From the NCBI RefSeq assembly GCF_020283565.1, contig NC_060063.1, forward strand, positions 39,456,635-39,520,634: a DNA stretch of 64,000 nucleotides. The letters run 5' to 3'. The notes under the pieces were generated by a model that searched no databases, was not told the origin of the DNA, and saw only the letters and a program-made list of their open reading frames with translations. The position numbers and the translations under genes are program-made. The stretch's first letter is position 1; every line of letters begins with the position of its first letter. Below are positions 46,550 through 57,833 of this stretch, piece after piece. This DNA comes from Trifolium pratense. Its lineage: Eukaryota > Streptophyta > Magnoliopsida > Fabales > Fabaceae.

Positions 46550-47610
46550 GGGGGGTGTATTGGATTGAGATTTCATGAGACAATTTTGGCAAAAAAAGTC
46601 TTGATGATTTTATGAGATTTTGTTGGACTATATTGATTTTGTGAGATTTTAAAGACTTTTTTACAGAGACTTTTTTACAATCAAGATTTTTAACACATGA
46701 TTTGAATGGATTTTGAGAGATTTTTTTCAAAAAACTTTTTACAATCAAGATTTCATAATACTTTATATATTAAGAAACTTTTGTATATTAGGCAAATTTT
46801 AAAAGAATCAATAAATTTTAATAAAAGAAATTATATTTTTTTGGGAATCCAAATTTTTAAACAAAAAAAAAGCCTTACATTTTTTTCACGTATATGTTTC
46901 TAATCACAAATAAAAACCATTATCACCATTGATGGGAAAAGAAGCAGATGAAGGTAACGAAAAAAAATTTGCCGTAAAAAGTTGTATTGAATCAAAAGTT
47001 TGTAAAAAAGATGTAGAATTTGTTAAAATATTTTTTTGCAAAAAAACATATTTGATAGAAGAAGAAGAAGAAGAAGAAGAAGAAGAAGAAGAAGAAGAAC
47101 TGATATAATGATGATGAAAGTAAAAAATCTTGGAGAGTTTGAAAAAGTCTCAAGTCTTTTGGTGAGATTCTTGAACAAGTGAACAAAGAAAAGAAGAAGG
47201 AGTGCAGTGATGATGAACTATGAAAAAATAAAGAAAAAAAAATTTGATACAGTGATGATGAAAATAAAAAGTCTTGGAGATTTCAAAAAAGTCTCAAGGC
47301 TTTTTGTGAGATTGTTGAAAAAGTCTATCAAGTGTATTTTCAACTAAAAAGTCTCTCAAAATCCATTCCATAGAAGAATCCATCAAAATCGGTAGACTTT
47401 TGAATACCAGTAGACATTTTAAAAGTAGTACCAAATCTGAATTGAATACCAACGGATTTTATTGCCCTGAAAAAAAAATCATGTTTGTCTTAATTGAATA
47501 CCACAAGATTTATTTAACTTTTGTAAAAGTCTTGATTGAATACCTCAAGATTTTTTTGTCATAAAAAAGTCTTTTAAAATCCCATGAAATCTCAATCCAA
47601 TACACCCTCC
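46550..47610. mobile_element. TIR element with TAA duplication, 1.06 kb
   Basis: Ends GGGGGGTGTATTGGATTGAG and (complement of right end) GGAGGGTGTATTGGATTGAG, with further inverted similarity for about 30 bases (atttcatg.ga). The flanking duplication is taa (46547-46549 and 47611-47613), typical of PIF/Harbinger-type elements. Phrases such as aaaagtcttgatt/agattttatgag repeat in both halves. No transposase. It contains a GAA microsatellite. Confidence 0.8.
47058..47099. repeat. (GAA)n microsatellite
   Basis: About 14 GAA units within the TIR element; on the other strand it gives a poly-Phe open frame, which is not a gene. Confidence 0.95.
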
Positions 47611-47864
47611 TAAGTTCTCAAGTTTACCGAGGTAAATCTCATTATGATATGTGAATCAAGTCCTCGAGGGTACTCATTACTCAACACCCAATAAAAGATA
47701 CACAATTTTCTACTCTTACACCTCATCAGTAGTTTAGATTTCACATAGTTATTGTGCTAATGTAGTAACTGTTAGACCATGTTCAATGGTGTAGTACCTA
47801 TTAGGTACTCATGGTATTTATTAGGTACTACCATTGGAGCACAACACATTTTAGTACCTAATAC

Positions 47865-50138
47865 ATGAAAGAGAGAGAAGAGAGAGAAGGAGAGGGTGGG
47901 AATCATGGTCCTAACAAGGCAAGGAGTGGCTACGTTCACAATATCGACAAAGTAGCAACCTCTTTTTATGTTACTAACTTCCCCGAAGATCTCAACATCG
48001 GTGATTTATGGAAGATTTTCGCAAGGTTTGGGAGTTTGGGTGATGTCTATATTCCAAATAAAGTGGATAAATGGGGGAAGAAGTTTGCCTTTGTTAAGTT
48101 CAAAGGTGTCAAAGATGTTGATGCACTCTCTGAAAGGTTGGAAGACGTTTGGAGTGGTAAGTTCAAGCTTCGTGTGAACAGGGCCCGTTTCGATCGTAAC
48201 GAGCAGCCACCTCGTGCTGCGCCTCCGGCGGTGATTAGACAGGAGAGAGGTGTCGAGAGCTACGTTGAGAAGGGAGGGTCTTGTAGGGAGGCGCTGATTG
48301 GGGGAAAAAAGGCAGTTGAAGGTGTGGCGTTGGAAGAAACAGTCTTGCAGGTGGAGGTGGATAAGTTAATGCTTGGTGAGCTGCAGCTTAGTTTTGTTGG
48401 AATCTTAGCTTTGGAGGTGGATGTTTCTCGTATCCGTACGACCTTGTATATGGAGGGACGTCAACATATCTCTGTAACTTTTATGGGAGGTAAGTTGGTC
48501 CTTTTGTATAGTCCAAAGAAAGGAGAGTTGGAAACTATGGTGAAAGCTAAGGAAGACTGGCTTGCTTATTACTTCAAGGAGGTGAAGCCTTGGACACCGG
48601 TGGTGTTCAATGATAGAAGAGAAGTATGGGTGAAGATTTTGGGTGTTCCATTACATGTGTGGGGTGAAAGTTTCTTTAAGAAAGTGGGGGCTCGTTTTGG
48701 AGATTTCTTGGATTTTGACGAGGCTACTGCGAGTAGGGCGAGATTGGATGTGGCTCGGATTAAATTATCTACACCATGTAGAGGTTTGATAGAGTCTTTG
48801 GTTCCTGTTAGTGCAATGGGAAGAATTTTTAAGGTGTGGGTGGTGGAAGAAAAAACCATGGCTTTGGACTGGCTAAGAGAGGGAAGAGAAGTGGTTGAAG
48901 AACAGAGCTTTGTTGATTCGGTGGCTGATCCTGTGAAAGCTATGGTGGTAAACGTCGGTAGCGACTGCTCCTCCGGTGATGTGGGGGACGTTGGAGGGGG
49001 GGTGGATGGTGACCGCAAAAGTCAACCATCTGCTAGTGATGTGATGTGTCAGGGTGCAAAAGTTGTTTTGTATTGTGATGAGGAAAAGGGACATGGAGGT
49101 GGTAAGCAGACAGATTTTGTTTGTGCTTTGTTTAAGGAAACAAGTACAACTAGGGAGAGTGGTCTGCAGGGTAAAGGTATGGATATTTGCAATGGGGAAG
49201 GTTGTCAGCAGGTTTTTGATAAAGTGGAGCAGATGGGGGTAGAGTCCAATGAAGATAGAGACACGCGTGGAGAAGCCTCCCTTACTTCATTTAATGCTGC
49301 GCCAGGTGGCAAGAGAGGGGCCTTAAGCTGTGTTGACTTGGAGGGTGGAAAGAATAGAGAGAAAGGTGGATTGAGCAGGACTTTCTCTGACCCGTTAGTA
49401 GTATCCATGGAGCAGGATATTGTCAAAGAGGTGGAGCGGGTCACAACTATTTTTTGTCCTGAAGAGGAATTTGTTGGGCCTTCTAAAATAAACACTTTTT
49501 GTGGCCCAGGTGGTGTTTTTGTAGAGGGGGTTTCAAGTGGGTTAAAAAATTCAAAGTGTAAACAGGTGGTGGTGTCTTCTATTTCTGAAAGTGTGGAAAT
49601 CTCCATTGAAAGACAAGATATAACTCCTTTTCCATACATTCAGAAAACCAAATCTAAGAACAAAATTTTGCATTCTCAAGTAGGTACTCACAAATGTCTT
49701 CAATTAGCAGAGGTGATGAAGGAAAGAAAGTTGGGTTCTAGAAAGAAGAAAGGGCGAAAAGGAGCGGAGAAGGGTCTCGATAAACCTTCGGTGGAGGTAG
49801 ATGATGATCAATTATGTGCGAATGGGGAAGAGGAAGGGCGGTCGACGGCGGGGAGCGACACAGAGGTCGAACCTGTGGCTAGAGCACCTGTTTCTTGCTC
49901 TTCGGGTGTTGAGTTGTTGTTGGGGGAAGATGTTTCTCAAGTTCAAGATTCAATTGACCCAATGGAGAATGGGGGCAGGTTGTTACAAAAGGAAGCTTCA
50001 AAATTGTTGGGTATTCAGAAAACAGTTGGGTTCTCTTTTGACATGGAAGATACAGTGGTGTGTGATAAAATGGTAGAAGATGAGATAAGAGATAGAGCAC
50101 AGAAGGTGGAGAGGGAGATAGTAGATGGGGATAAATGA
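47865..50138 (+). CDS. LINE 4 ORF1: RRM-containing protein
   Basis: 757 residues, uninterrupted. An RRM domain spans about residues 31-112: TSFYVTNFPEDLNIGDLW (RNP2-like) and GKKFAFVKFKG (RNP1-like). A middle domain follows (about 200-335; WVKILGVPLHVWGESFFKKVG, DFDEATASRARLDVARIKL), the DUF4283-like part of plant LINE ORF1. The long tail is hydrophilic and rich in Gly, Glu and Lys. No zinc knuckle is present. By family it binds element RNA. The stop TGA overlaps the ORF2 ATG as ATGA at 50135-50138, which suggests translation of ORF2 by stop-start coupling. The start is the first ATG, one base inside the element. Confidence 0.92.
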   Translation: MKEREEREGEGGNHGPNKARSGYVHNIDKVATSFYVTNFPEDLNIGDLWKIFARFGSLGDVYIPNKVDKWGKKFAFVKFKGVKDVDALSERLEDVWSGKFKLRVNRARFDRNEQPPRAAPPAVIRQERGVESYVEKGGSCREALIGGKKAVEGVALEETVLQVEVDKLMLGELQLSFVGILALEVDVSRIRTTLYMEGRQHISVTFMGGKLVLLYSPKKGELETMVKAKEDWLAYYFKEVKPWTPVVFNDRREVWVKILGVPLHVWGESFFKKVGARFGDFLDFDEATASRARLDVARIKLSTPCRGLIESLVPVSAMGRIFKVWVVEEKTMALDWLREGREVVEEQSFVDSVADPVKAMVVNVGSDCSSGDVGDVGGGVDGDRKSQPSASDVMCQGAKVVLYCDEEKGHGGGKQTDFVCALFKETSTTRESGLQGKGMDICNGEGCQQVFDKVEQMGVESNEDRDTRGEASLTSFNAAPGGKRGALSCVDLEGGKNREKGGLSRTFSDPLVVSMEQDIVKEVERVTTIFCPEEEFVGPSKINTFCGPGGVFVEGVSSGLKNSKCKQVVVSSISESVEISIERQDITPFPYIQKTKSKNKILHSQVGTHKCLQLAEVMKERKLGSRKKKGRKGAEKGLDKPSVEVDDDQLCANGEEEGRSTAGSDTEVEPVARAPVSCSSGVELLLGEDVSQVQDSIDPMENGGRLLQKEASKLLGIQKTVGFSFDMEDTVVCDKMVEDEIRDRAQKVEREIVDGDK

Positions 50139-50973
50139 TAGTTGCTTCATTGAATGTGAGAGGGTTGGGGGGGAGTGTGAAGAAGAGAAAGGTGAGAGAT
50201 TTGATTTTCCAAAATCACACTACAAGAAATTTGGCTATTAGCGACGGTTTTGTAGTGGTGTAGCGGCGGTTCTAAACCGTCGCAACAGCATATAGCGACG
50301 GTTGTATAGGGGTCGCAGATCCTGGCGTCGTCAGTACTATATAGCGACGGTTATATGAACTGCCACACAGACCGTCGCAATCGGTTTAGCGTCCGTTATA
50401 AACCGTCGCGGAATCATTTAAACCGTCGGGAAATAAAAATACAAAGGGATGTATTTCACCATTTTGCGACGGTTTAAACCGTCGCAATCCCTTTTTTTTT
50501 TTGAAAAAAAAAATTGTGGTATTTTTTGGTTAGCTTATAGCATTTCCTGTTTTAATTGATCTTCTTTCATACTTGACAACTACTAAATTAATTGATAAAA
50601 ATCCAATACATTAATCATCAACAAAAGCATAATTTTAATTAAAATAGTGCTTAAACACACTAATTAAAATTATACAACCAAAGTTCCATAAAAAATGAAT
50701 AAATTATACAACCAAAGTTCAACACAAATGTCTAATTAAATATAAATGGAAACAATCCAAAGAGTATGGAAATGGATGAAAATTGCAGGCAGCACATTGA
50801 ACATGATAATTGAAACATAGCATCACATTAAAGTAGGTACCACTGAGATGTATGGAAAGTTTGATAGAACATCAGTAAGATCAATGGTATCAAGGTGACA
50901 ACAGTTTAGCGATTCCTTAAACCGGACCAATTGTTGCTCATCTTCAATTGGGTCCTGGGTATTTTCTGAAATA

Positions 50974-51021
50974 AATAGAGTTCATTAACTTTTTTTTGAA
51001 TGGCAATAGAGTTCATTAACT
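50974..51021. repeat. Micro-insertion: 17-bp duplication around poly-T
   Basis: aatagagttcattaact at 50974-50990 and 51005-51021, separated by the 14 bases tttttttgaatggc. Same form as 46226-46274. Confidence 0.8.
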
Positions 51022-51033
51022 ATTTTGACATAT

Positions 51034-51079
51034 ATGGTTATAGCATAGTTTTTTTTGAATCAAATGGTTATAGCATAGT
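51034..51079. repeat. Micro-insertion: 16-bp duplication around poly-T
   Basis: atggttatagcatagt at 51034-51049 and 51064-51079, separated by the 14 bases tttttttgaatcaa. It lies 12 bases from the previous one and has nearly the same insert. Confidence 0.8.
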
Positions 51080-54000
51080 AATTGTGTTGTCTGTACTGAA
51101 TTAGAAGAAAACTTTAGATCCTGATGAAAACTTTGGATTCCCTCATTGTCATCCTCACAAGGGTCAAGCACACTCTTCACCTATAAAATAGAAGAAGAAA
51201 TGATTGGCAAATTAAAACATTAGAAAAATATTTAAAACTTGGATGTGTGTCGTATATCCTTCCATTACCTTCAGAATTTATATTTCTTCCAATATTCCTC
51301 TGATGGAGAGCCACATAACTTATATATTTTGTGCAGTTGCTCGACCTAGGTCCAAACAATCCACAAACCAGTTACATACCACCCAGAAAATTAGCCAAAT
51401 TATCCACATAAACAATTCCAAACATACAAATTTATCTCAGCAAACTAAAAAAATACAGTAGCAAACTAATTGCTACACAAACATTGCAGGTAAAAGCATA
51501 TGCCATCAGTGGAAAGTATTTAGTACCCACTTTGTTCCTATCATGATAAACTTAATTGGTTATCCACATTAATGCACCCATTGTCCAATCCTCTAGAGTT
51601 GAATTAGAAGTATTACAATATATACCAAAACATCAGAATGAAGAAGTAGAATCTTTATATAAGCAACAAAACAACGGCCATAAATTAACATACCCATGTT
51701 TACATGGCAATATATATCACAATGAAGAGTAAGAGAAGTATTCACCACTTCCAAGATTTGTTAAAATCTCCCCTTGTTTCGCCTCTAAACATCTCTAGTC
51801 AACCTATTTAATATCAAACAAACCGCAGTGGAAGAGAGTGAGAGAGAACAATAGAATTATATTAGTGTTAATCTTACATCTATTACCATGGAGTCAATAT
51901 GATTATTTGGATAAAAGAAATGAACAAAATTTACAACCTGCACCAATAGACTAAAAAAGCTACAAACCAAATAAAACCGAGGCCTCACAAATACAAGAGC
52001 ATAACAGTAGTGATAACAGTAGAGAATTAAAAAGGCTATACAATCATTGATAAATCTCACATAACTAAGAAGTAAGCATATACATTCAGTTGCATTAAAA
52101 CAAATCTACATTAAATTGCACAAAATATGAGAAAACTACGTGTATAAATAACTCCCTATAATGTTCCTCATCTTTGAGTGTTCGCAAAAGGGACACTAAA
52201 GCCTATATCAAATTCTACAATGTATATCATAAGGCACACATGTCATGTACATGATAGCCATATACTATCAATAATATAAGATATGAAGAAGGACTATTAT
52301 GCAGACCCTGGTTAGGAAATATGGAATATATAAAAGTTGCAATGAGCTTTGAATGCTGGAACTATTTTAATATGGATGTTAGCTAAAGGAAATAAAAGTG
52401 AAAGTGGTGAATTGCTTCTATAATGCATCCTCTCATACCAAATATCTGAATTGTTTCGATTCAGAATTCTTTACACTTTAAAAAGCTCTCTTATGAATCT
52501 ACACAGATTCATCTAGAAAACTCAACAACATATACAATTGTTCTATAACTTCTCCAAAGCAGAGGAAGTATGCAATAAGTTTAGAGAAAAGTAAACATGA
52601 CAAACTGTTCTATAAAATTTCCTACACTAAAATAAAAATTTTGCACCCACCTTAGTTCTCATTGACACAACATTTTTGCACTACCTTTCAAGTGAAGATA
52701 TATCCTTGCTAATAGATAGTTAATTGCATTTGAGTATCTACTAAATTTATCAGTAGCTAAATGAAATTTTCTTGTAATGAAGGGAGAAATTGGCAATTTC
52801 TAAAAAATAGACAGATTTACCTTTCAAGTGTGTCATTAACAGACTTGGTTAACAACATCTTCTTCTTCACCACATTGCATTTTCTGTACCAAGTTTTTCT
52901 TCATTGCTACCTTGAATGGACTAATATTGATCCAAGACTATAATAAGCTTCTCAGACCTATAATCAGTTTCAGAAAGGAAAAAAATGAAAAAATTTCAAA
53001 TACCTAATTCTTATAAATGTCAATTACATAACTCTTCATACTCAATCAAAACATACAACAAACCAATAAATAAATTTCAAATACCTAATTCTTATAAATT
53101 TCAAATACCTAATTCTTCAAACTCAAATCAAAACTTAATTACCAATTTATTAATCTACCATATGATGAAAATATTGGAACAATAAATACAAAATTCAACA
53201 ATAACGAAGTGAGAAACTGAACCTGAAGGTGATTTTGAAGGTTAATTGAAGAATTTGAGGAGAATCTGAAGCTTACATTGAACAAACTAGTTTGAATCTG
53301 AAGCTTAGGTTGAAGAACGGGTTTGAATCTGAATCTTAGGGTGAAGACCAAGATTAAACAGCTTAGAGTGAAGAAGAAGATTGAATCTAAACGAAAATTG
53401 AAGCTTGTGTTAAAAGAACAAACGAAGATTGAACGAACGAAGAATCTGAGATACTGAATCTGAAGCTTCGACTTGTGAAAAAAAATAACGGGTTCTGTAA
53501 AAAAAAGGAGGGAATGCGAGTGAATATTACGCGGATAGGATATAAGCGGCGACCGTTTAGAATGAACGGCCGTAATCCTCAAAAATTGAAAATAGCGGCG
53601 ACGGTTGAGGGAACAGTCGTGGACAATCCGTCACAAATTATAGTTTTTTTTGTAGTGTCAAATTGATTTTATGGCTATTCAAGAAACAAAATTGGAGAAT
53701 GTGGATGAGAAGCTTTGTGTTGGTCTTTGGGGTTCTCAGGATTGTCTTTGGGCTGTTCTCCCATCGGAAGGGAGTAGTGGTGGGATCCTTTCGATTTGGA
53801 GGAAGTCAAATTCGTCCTTGAGATTTACCTTTATTGGAGAAGGGTTTGTAGGAGTTTGTATTGAATGGGGGGTGTCGAAGAAAGTGTGTTTTGTGGTTAA
53901 TGTATATGCAAAATGCGATTCGATGGCTAAAAGGAGGTTGTGGGAGCTGTTACTAATGTCGAAACGGGGGTTTGGAGATGGGAATTGGTGCATCCTTGGT

Positions 54001-57000
54001 GACTTTAACTCGGTGGCCAGCGGGGAGGAGAGGCGAGGAGTCTCTCAAGAAGTCAATTTCACGGCTGACATGAGAGATTTTGTGGGTTTTGTGGAGGGTA
54101 TGGGGCTGGTTGATTTACCGTTATTAGGCCGTCGTTTTACTTGGTTCCACCCGAGTGGGAGGGCGATGAGCCGAATTGATCGTGTTCTGGTGTCCGATGA
54201 TTGGCTTGGTTGTTGGGGGCAGAGTTCTGTTTGGGTGCTACCTCGCGATGTGTCAGACCATTGTCCGTTATTACTAAAACGGAATGGGTATGATTGGGGT
54301 CCTAAACCTTTTCGCTTTAACAATGTGTGGTTGGAGCATAAAGATTTTCCGAAGATGGTGGAAGAGGTGTGGCGAGGGCTGAACGGTGTTGGTTGGATGG
54401 GGGTTATTTTAAAAGAAAAATTGAAGAGCTTAAAACTTCATTTGAAGGTGTGGCATAAAGAGGAGTATGGGGGTGGGGATGATAGAATAGCGGTGTTAAT
54501 TGAGGACATTAAAGACCTTGATGTCAGAAGTGAATTAGTGGGGCTGTCGGATCAGGAGGTTATATTGCGCAAGGTGTTGTTCCAGGATCTGTGGAAAAGA
54601 CTGCGTGCTAAAGATATGGCGATATTTCAAACCTCCAGATCAAAGTGGCTCCGTCAAGGTGATGCTAATTCTAAATTTTTCCATCGCTGTGTTGCTTTTC
54701 GTGGAAATTTAAATTCTCTGGTAGCTTTACAAGTGGGAGACATTTGGTTAGAGTCTCCGGCTCTAATTCGAGATGCAGTGGCTAACTATTTTGAGACTCA
54801 TTTCTCCTCTACTCTTTTGCGGAGACCGCGGCTTAATGGTGTGATGTTTCCTTCTCTATCGGTTGATGCAAATTCTGTGTTGGTTAAGCCTTTCTCGGAA
54901 GATGAAATCTCTGAAGTGGTCAAGCTAAGTGATGGGAATAAGAGTCCAGGCCCGGACGGGTTCAATTTTGCGTTCTTAAAGAATTGTTGGGCAACTTTGA
55001 AAGGAGAAATTCGGATTATGTTCGATCAATTTCACGGTAATGCGACTCTGCCAAAGAGTTTTTTATCCTACTTTGTGGCTTTAATTCCGAAGGTGAGCTC
55101 CCCGTTTGGTTTGCCGGATTATCGTCCTATATCCTTATTGGGCTGTTTGTATAAACTAGTGGCGAAAGTGTTAGCGACGAGATTGGGTAAAGTTATGAAT
55201 TCTCTCATTAACTCTACGCAATCGGCGTTTATTAAAGGTCGTAACTTGGTGGACGGGGTGGTGGTTATTAATGAGGTGTTGGATGTGGCGAAAAAGACGG
55301 GGAAGGAGGTGTTGGTGTTTAAAGTGGACTTTGAAAAGGCATATGACTCGGTGGATTGGGGCTTCCTCGATTATATGTTACGGAGATTTGGTTTTTGTGA
55401 TAAATGGATTGATTGGATGCGGGCTTGTGTGTTTGCAGGGAGCATGTCTATTCTTGTGAATGGTTCGCCAACGAGAGAAATAGATATTCATAGAGGTCTC
55501 AAACAAGGGGATCCTTTAGCGCCGTTCTTATTCTTACTTGTTGTGGAGGGTTTAGGGGGGGTGATGCGGAAGGCGGTGGAGTTAAATTTGTTCAAGGGGT
55601 TCAAGATGGGAAGAAATGATTTGATGATTTCTCATTTGCAATATGCGGACGACACTTTGTGCATAGGAGAAGCGTCGTTGCAAAATTTGTGGACTCTTAA
55701 GGCTATTCTCCGTGGTTTTGAAATGGTGTCGGGTCTCAAAATTAATTTTTGGAAAAGTTGTCTTTTGGGGGTGAATGTGTCAGATGAGTTTTTGGCTATG
55801 GGGTGTACGTTCCTTAATTGCAAGCGTGGGGCGGTGCCGTTTAAGTACCTTGGGCTTCCGGTTGGGGCAAATCCTCGTCGTTTAGCTACATGGGAACCTC
55901 TTTTGGAGCATATCCGGAGAAAGTTGAATTCTTGGAGAAATAAGTTTATTAGTTTTGGGGGTAGAATTGTGTTACTTAATTCAGTTCTAAATTCTATTCC
56001 TACCTTTTATATGTCCTTTATGAAGATGCCGATCCAAGTTTGGAAGAAGATGATTAGCATTCAAAGAGAGTTTTTATGGGGAGGAGCCCGTGGGGGAAAG
56101 AAGATTAGTTGGGTAAAGTGGGATGTGGTTTGCTTAAAGAAATGTGAAGGTGGTCTGGGGGTGAAAGATGTTAGAATAATGAATCTGAGTTTGCTAGCAA
56201 AATGGAGGTGGCGTATTTTACAAAGTGAAGGTAGTTTGTGGAGAGAAGTAGTGACAGCGAGATATGGAACTCAAATCTCTCTTTCTATTGATTGGTCGGG
56301 CTGTATTTTTCCTTCTAATTCGTCAACCTGGTGGAAAGATCTTAGAGGGCTGGATGGTGCAGTGATCTCTGAGAACTGGTTATTGGAGGCGGTGGAAAGG
56401 CGAATAGGGAATGGTTTAAACACTAATTTCTGGTTGCAAAACTGGATTGGTGGTTCGGCGTTGATGGATAAATTTCCTAGACTGTACTCACTCTCTGAAC
56501 AAAAAGATATTTGTATCAGTGAAGTGGTGAGGGAGTCTTTCGATCGGTCGAGTCTGGTTTGGCGGCGTGGCTTGTTCCAATGGGAAGAGGAGCTTCTTGG
56601 ACAGTTGGAGGCGCTAATTATGGAGGTCAGACTTCGAAATTGTGAGGATCAGTGGATGTGGATTTTGGAGGATGACGGAAATTTTTCGGTGAGCTCTGCG
56701 TACGTTCGACTGGCTGAGGATTTGCAGATTACCAATCCTGTTTCGGCTATGGGTGCTTCAGTTTTTGATAAGATTTGGTCGAGCCCGGCGCCTTCTAAGA
56801 TCATTGCCTTCTCGTGGCAGCTGCTCTATGATAGACTCCCTTCAAAGATAAATCTTTATCGAAGAGGAGTGGTGTTGGATTCGGGAAATCAAGATTGTGT
56901 ATGGTGTGCGGCGAAACCAGAGTCCGGGATTCATTTGTTGTTACACTGTGATTTTGCTCAAACTGTGTGGAGGGAGGTTTGTAAATGGCTGAACTTTGAT

Positions 57001-57833
57001 ATTATTATTCCTCCTAATTTGTTCTTTCTCTTTCTTTGGTTTTATGGATTGTCGTCGAATAACATGGAGCGCAAGGGATGTTTGCTTATATGGCATTCAA
57101 CGCTTTGGTTTCTATGGAAAGCTAGGAATGCTAGGATTTTTAAGAATGTCTTAAAAGATCCTAAAGAAATTGTGGAAGATATTAAGGTGATGACGTGGAG
57201 GTGGAGTGTTCACCGTTTGAAGATCTCTCCGTGCTTGTTGTATGAGTGGCTGCAGCTGCCGCGGTACTGTTTTCGGAGGTGATTCGTCGGTTTTTGGTGT
57301 GGAGAGTGGTGTTGATTCTGTTTGTTTTGTTTTGCTGGTTTTTTGTTCTGTGCTGTGTTAGCACGCTAAGGTTTAGCAATTTTAGCTGCTTGCCTTTTTC
57401 TTTGTTGGAAACTCCTTATGAGTTTTGCTTCTGCAGGTTTTTCTCCTGCTTTTTTCTCCTGCTTTTTTCTCCTAATGTATATCTTATACTCATGGGGTTT
57501 TAATAATATATGCTGTTTCTAAAAAAAACATTTTAGTACCTAATAGGTACCACTTCTAATATAAGAACTCTCTCTCTCTTCTTTTTATGGGACCCACTTT
57601 ATTTAATATATTCAAAAAAATTTAATTTGGCAATATTATTTTAAATTAAATTTCAAATTTTAATGATGTGGAGTTATTGATGGGACCAATTTTAGAACTT
57701 TTTAAGAAATGCTCCATTAGAGAGGTTGAGTACCTATTAGGTACTATTATTAAAAAAATAATAAATTGATGATGTGTCTATGTGGGACCATTTAAGTACT
57801 CAAAAATGGAGTGCTCCATTGTGGATGCTCTTA

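Larger units (their letters stand above)
50491..53540. other. Interior of the CACTA element, no gene
   Basis: About 3 kb without coding signal. It holds two micro-insertions (50974-51079), a short direct repeat tttcaaatacctaattctta at about 52994, 53075 and (partial) 53098, and an imperfect tandem array of gaatctgaagctta.gttgaa units at about 53255-53470. It may be remnant intron/UTR sequence of an ancestral autonomous element. Confidence 0.55.
50218..53657. mobile_element. Non-autonomous CACTA transposon, 3440 bp
   Basis: Begins CACTACAAGAAATTTGGCTA and ends (complement) CACTACAAAAAAAACTATAA, flanked by the 3-bp duplication tca (50215-50217 and 53658-53660), as for En/Spm elements. The left subterminal zone (50240-50490) is an array of gcgacggtt / aaccgtcgc units in both orientations; a shorter set (cggcgac, cgacggtt, ccgtcac) lies at 53545-53635. 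The AT-rich interior has no transposase or other gene, so movement needs help from another copy. Confidence 0.93.
50135..57282 (+). pseudogene. LINE 4 ORF2: endonuclease, RT, zf-RVT, split by CACTA
   Basis: Starts at 50135 (MIVASLNVRGLGG), is cut at 50217 by the CACTA element and continues at 53661. With one copy of the TCA duplication removed together with the element, the frame passes straight into the 1203-codon frame at 53671. Motifs: MAIQETKLE and GDFNSVASGEERRG (endonuclease), MSRIDRVL, VSDHCPLLL; RT with RPISLLGCLYKLVAKVL, KVDFEKAYDSVDW, GLKQGDPLAPFLF and catalytic LQYADDTL; zf-RVT at the end (CVWCAAKPESGIHLLLHC ... WHSTLWFLWKARN). No other stop or shift is seen, so the CACTA insertion alone inactivates it. 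It has no RNase H domain. Confidence 0.92.
47864..57527 (+). mobile_element. L1-type LINE (LINE 4), complete coding length, split by CACTA
   Basis: Flanked by an 18-bp target duplication acattttagtacctaata (47846-47863 and 57528-57545), with a short poly-A tail at 57521-57527. Without the CACTA insertion the LINE is about 6.2 kb. It has an RRM-type ORF1 and an ORF2 with endonuclease, RT and zf-RVT but no RNase H domain, unlike the LINEs at 6059 and 38228. The 5' end lies one base before the ORF1 ATG, so the leader is gone. Coding sequences are open apart from the CACTA, so insertion was recent. Confidence 0.93.
47775..57830. mobile_element. Harbinger/Tourist-like MITE, copy 2, split by a LINE
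   Basis: Left part 47775-47863, right part 57546-57830. Ends GACCATGTTCAATGG and (complement) GAGCATCCACAATGG, flanked by TTA (47772-47774 and 57831-57833). It is the same family as 20288-20965 but in opposite orientation and, without the LINE, about 374 bp long, i.e. internally deleted compared with 678 bp. The LINE landed in the gtacctaata repeat near its left end. Confidence 0.87.

Noticed and set aside
48569..50100. Minus-strand open frames of 73-149 codons across LINE 4 ORF1
   Set aside because: Antisense shadows of a long purine-rich coding frame.
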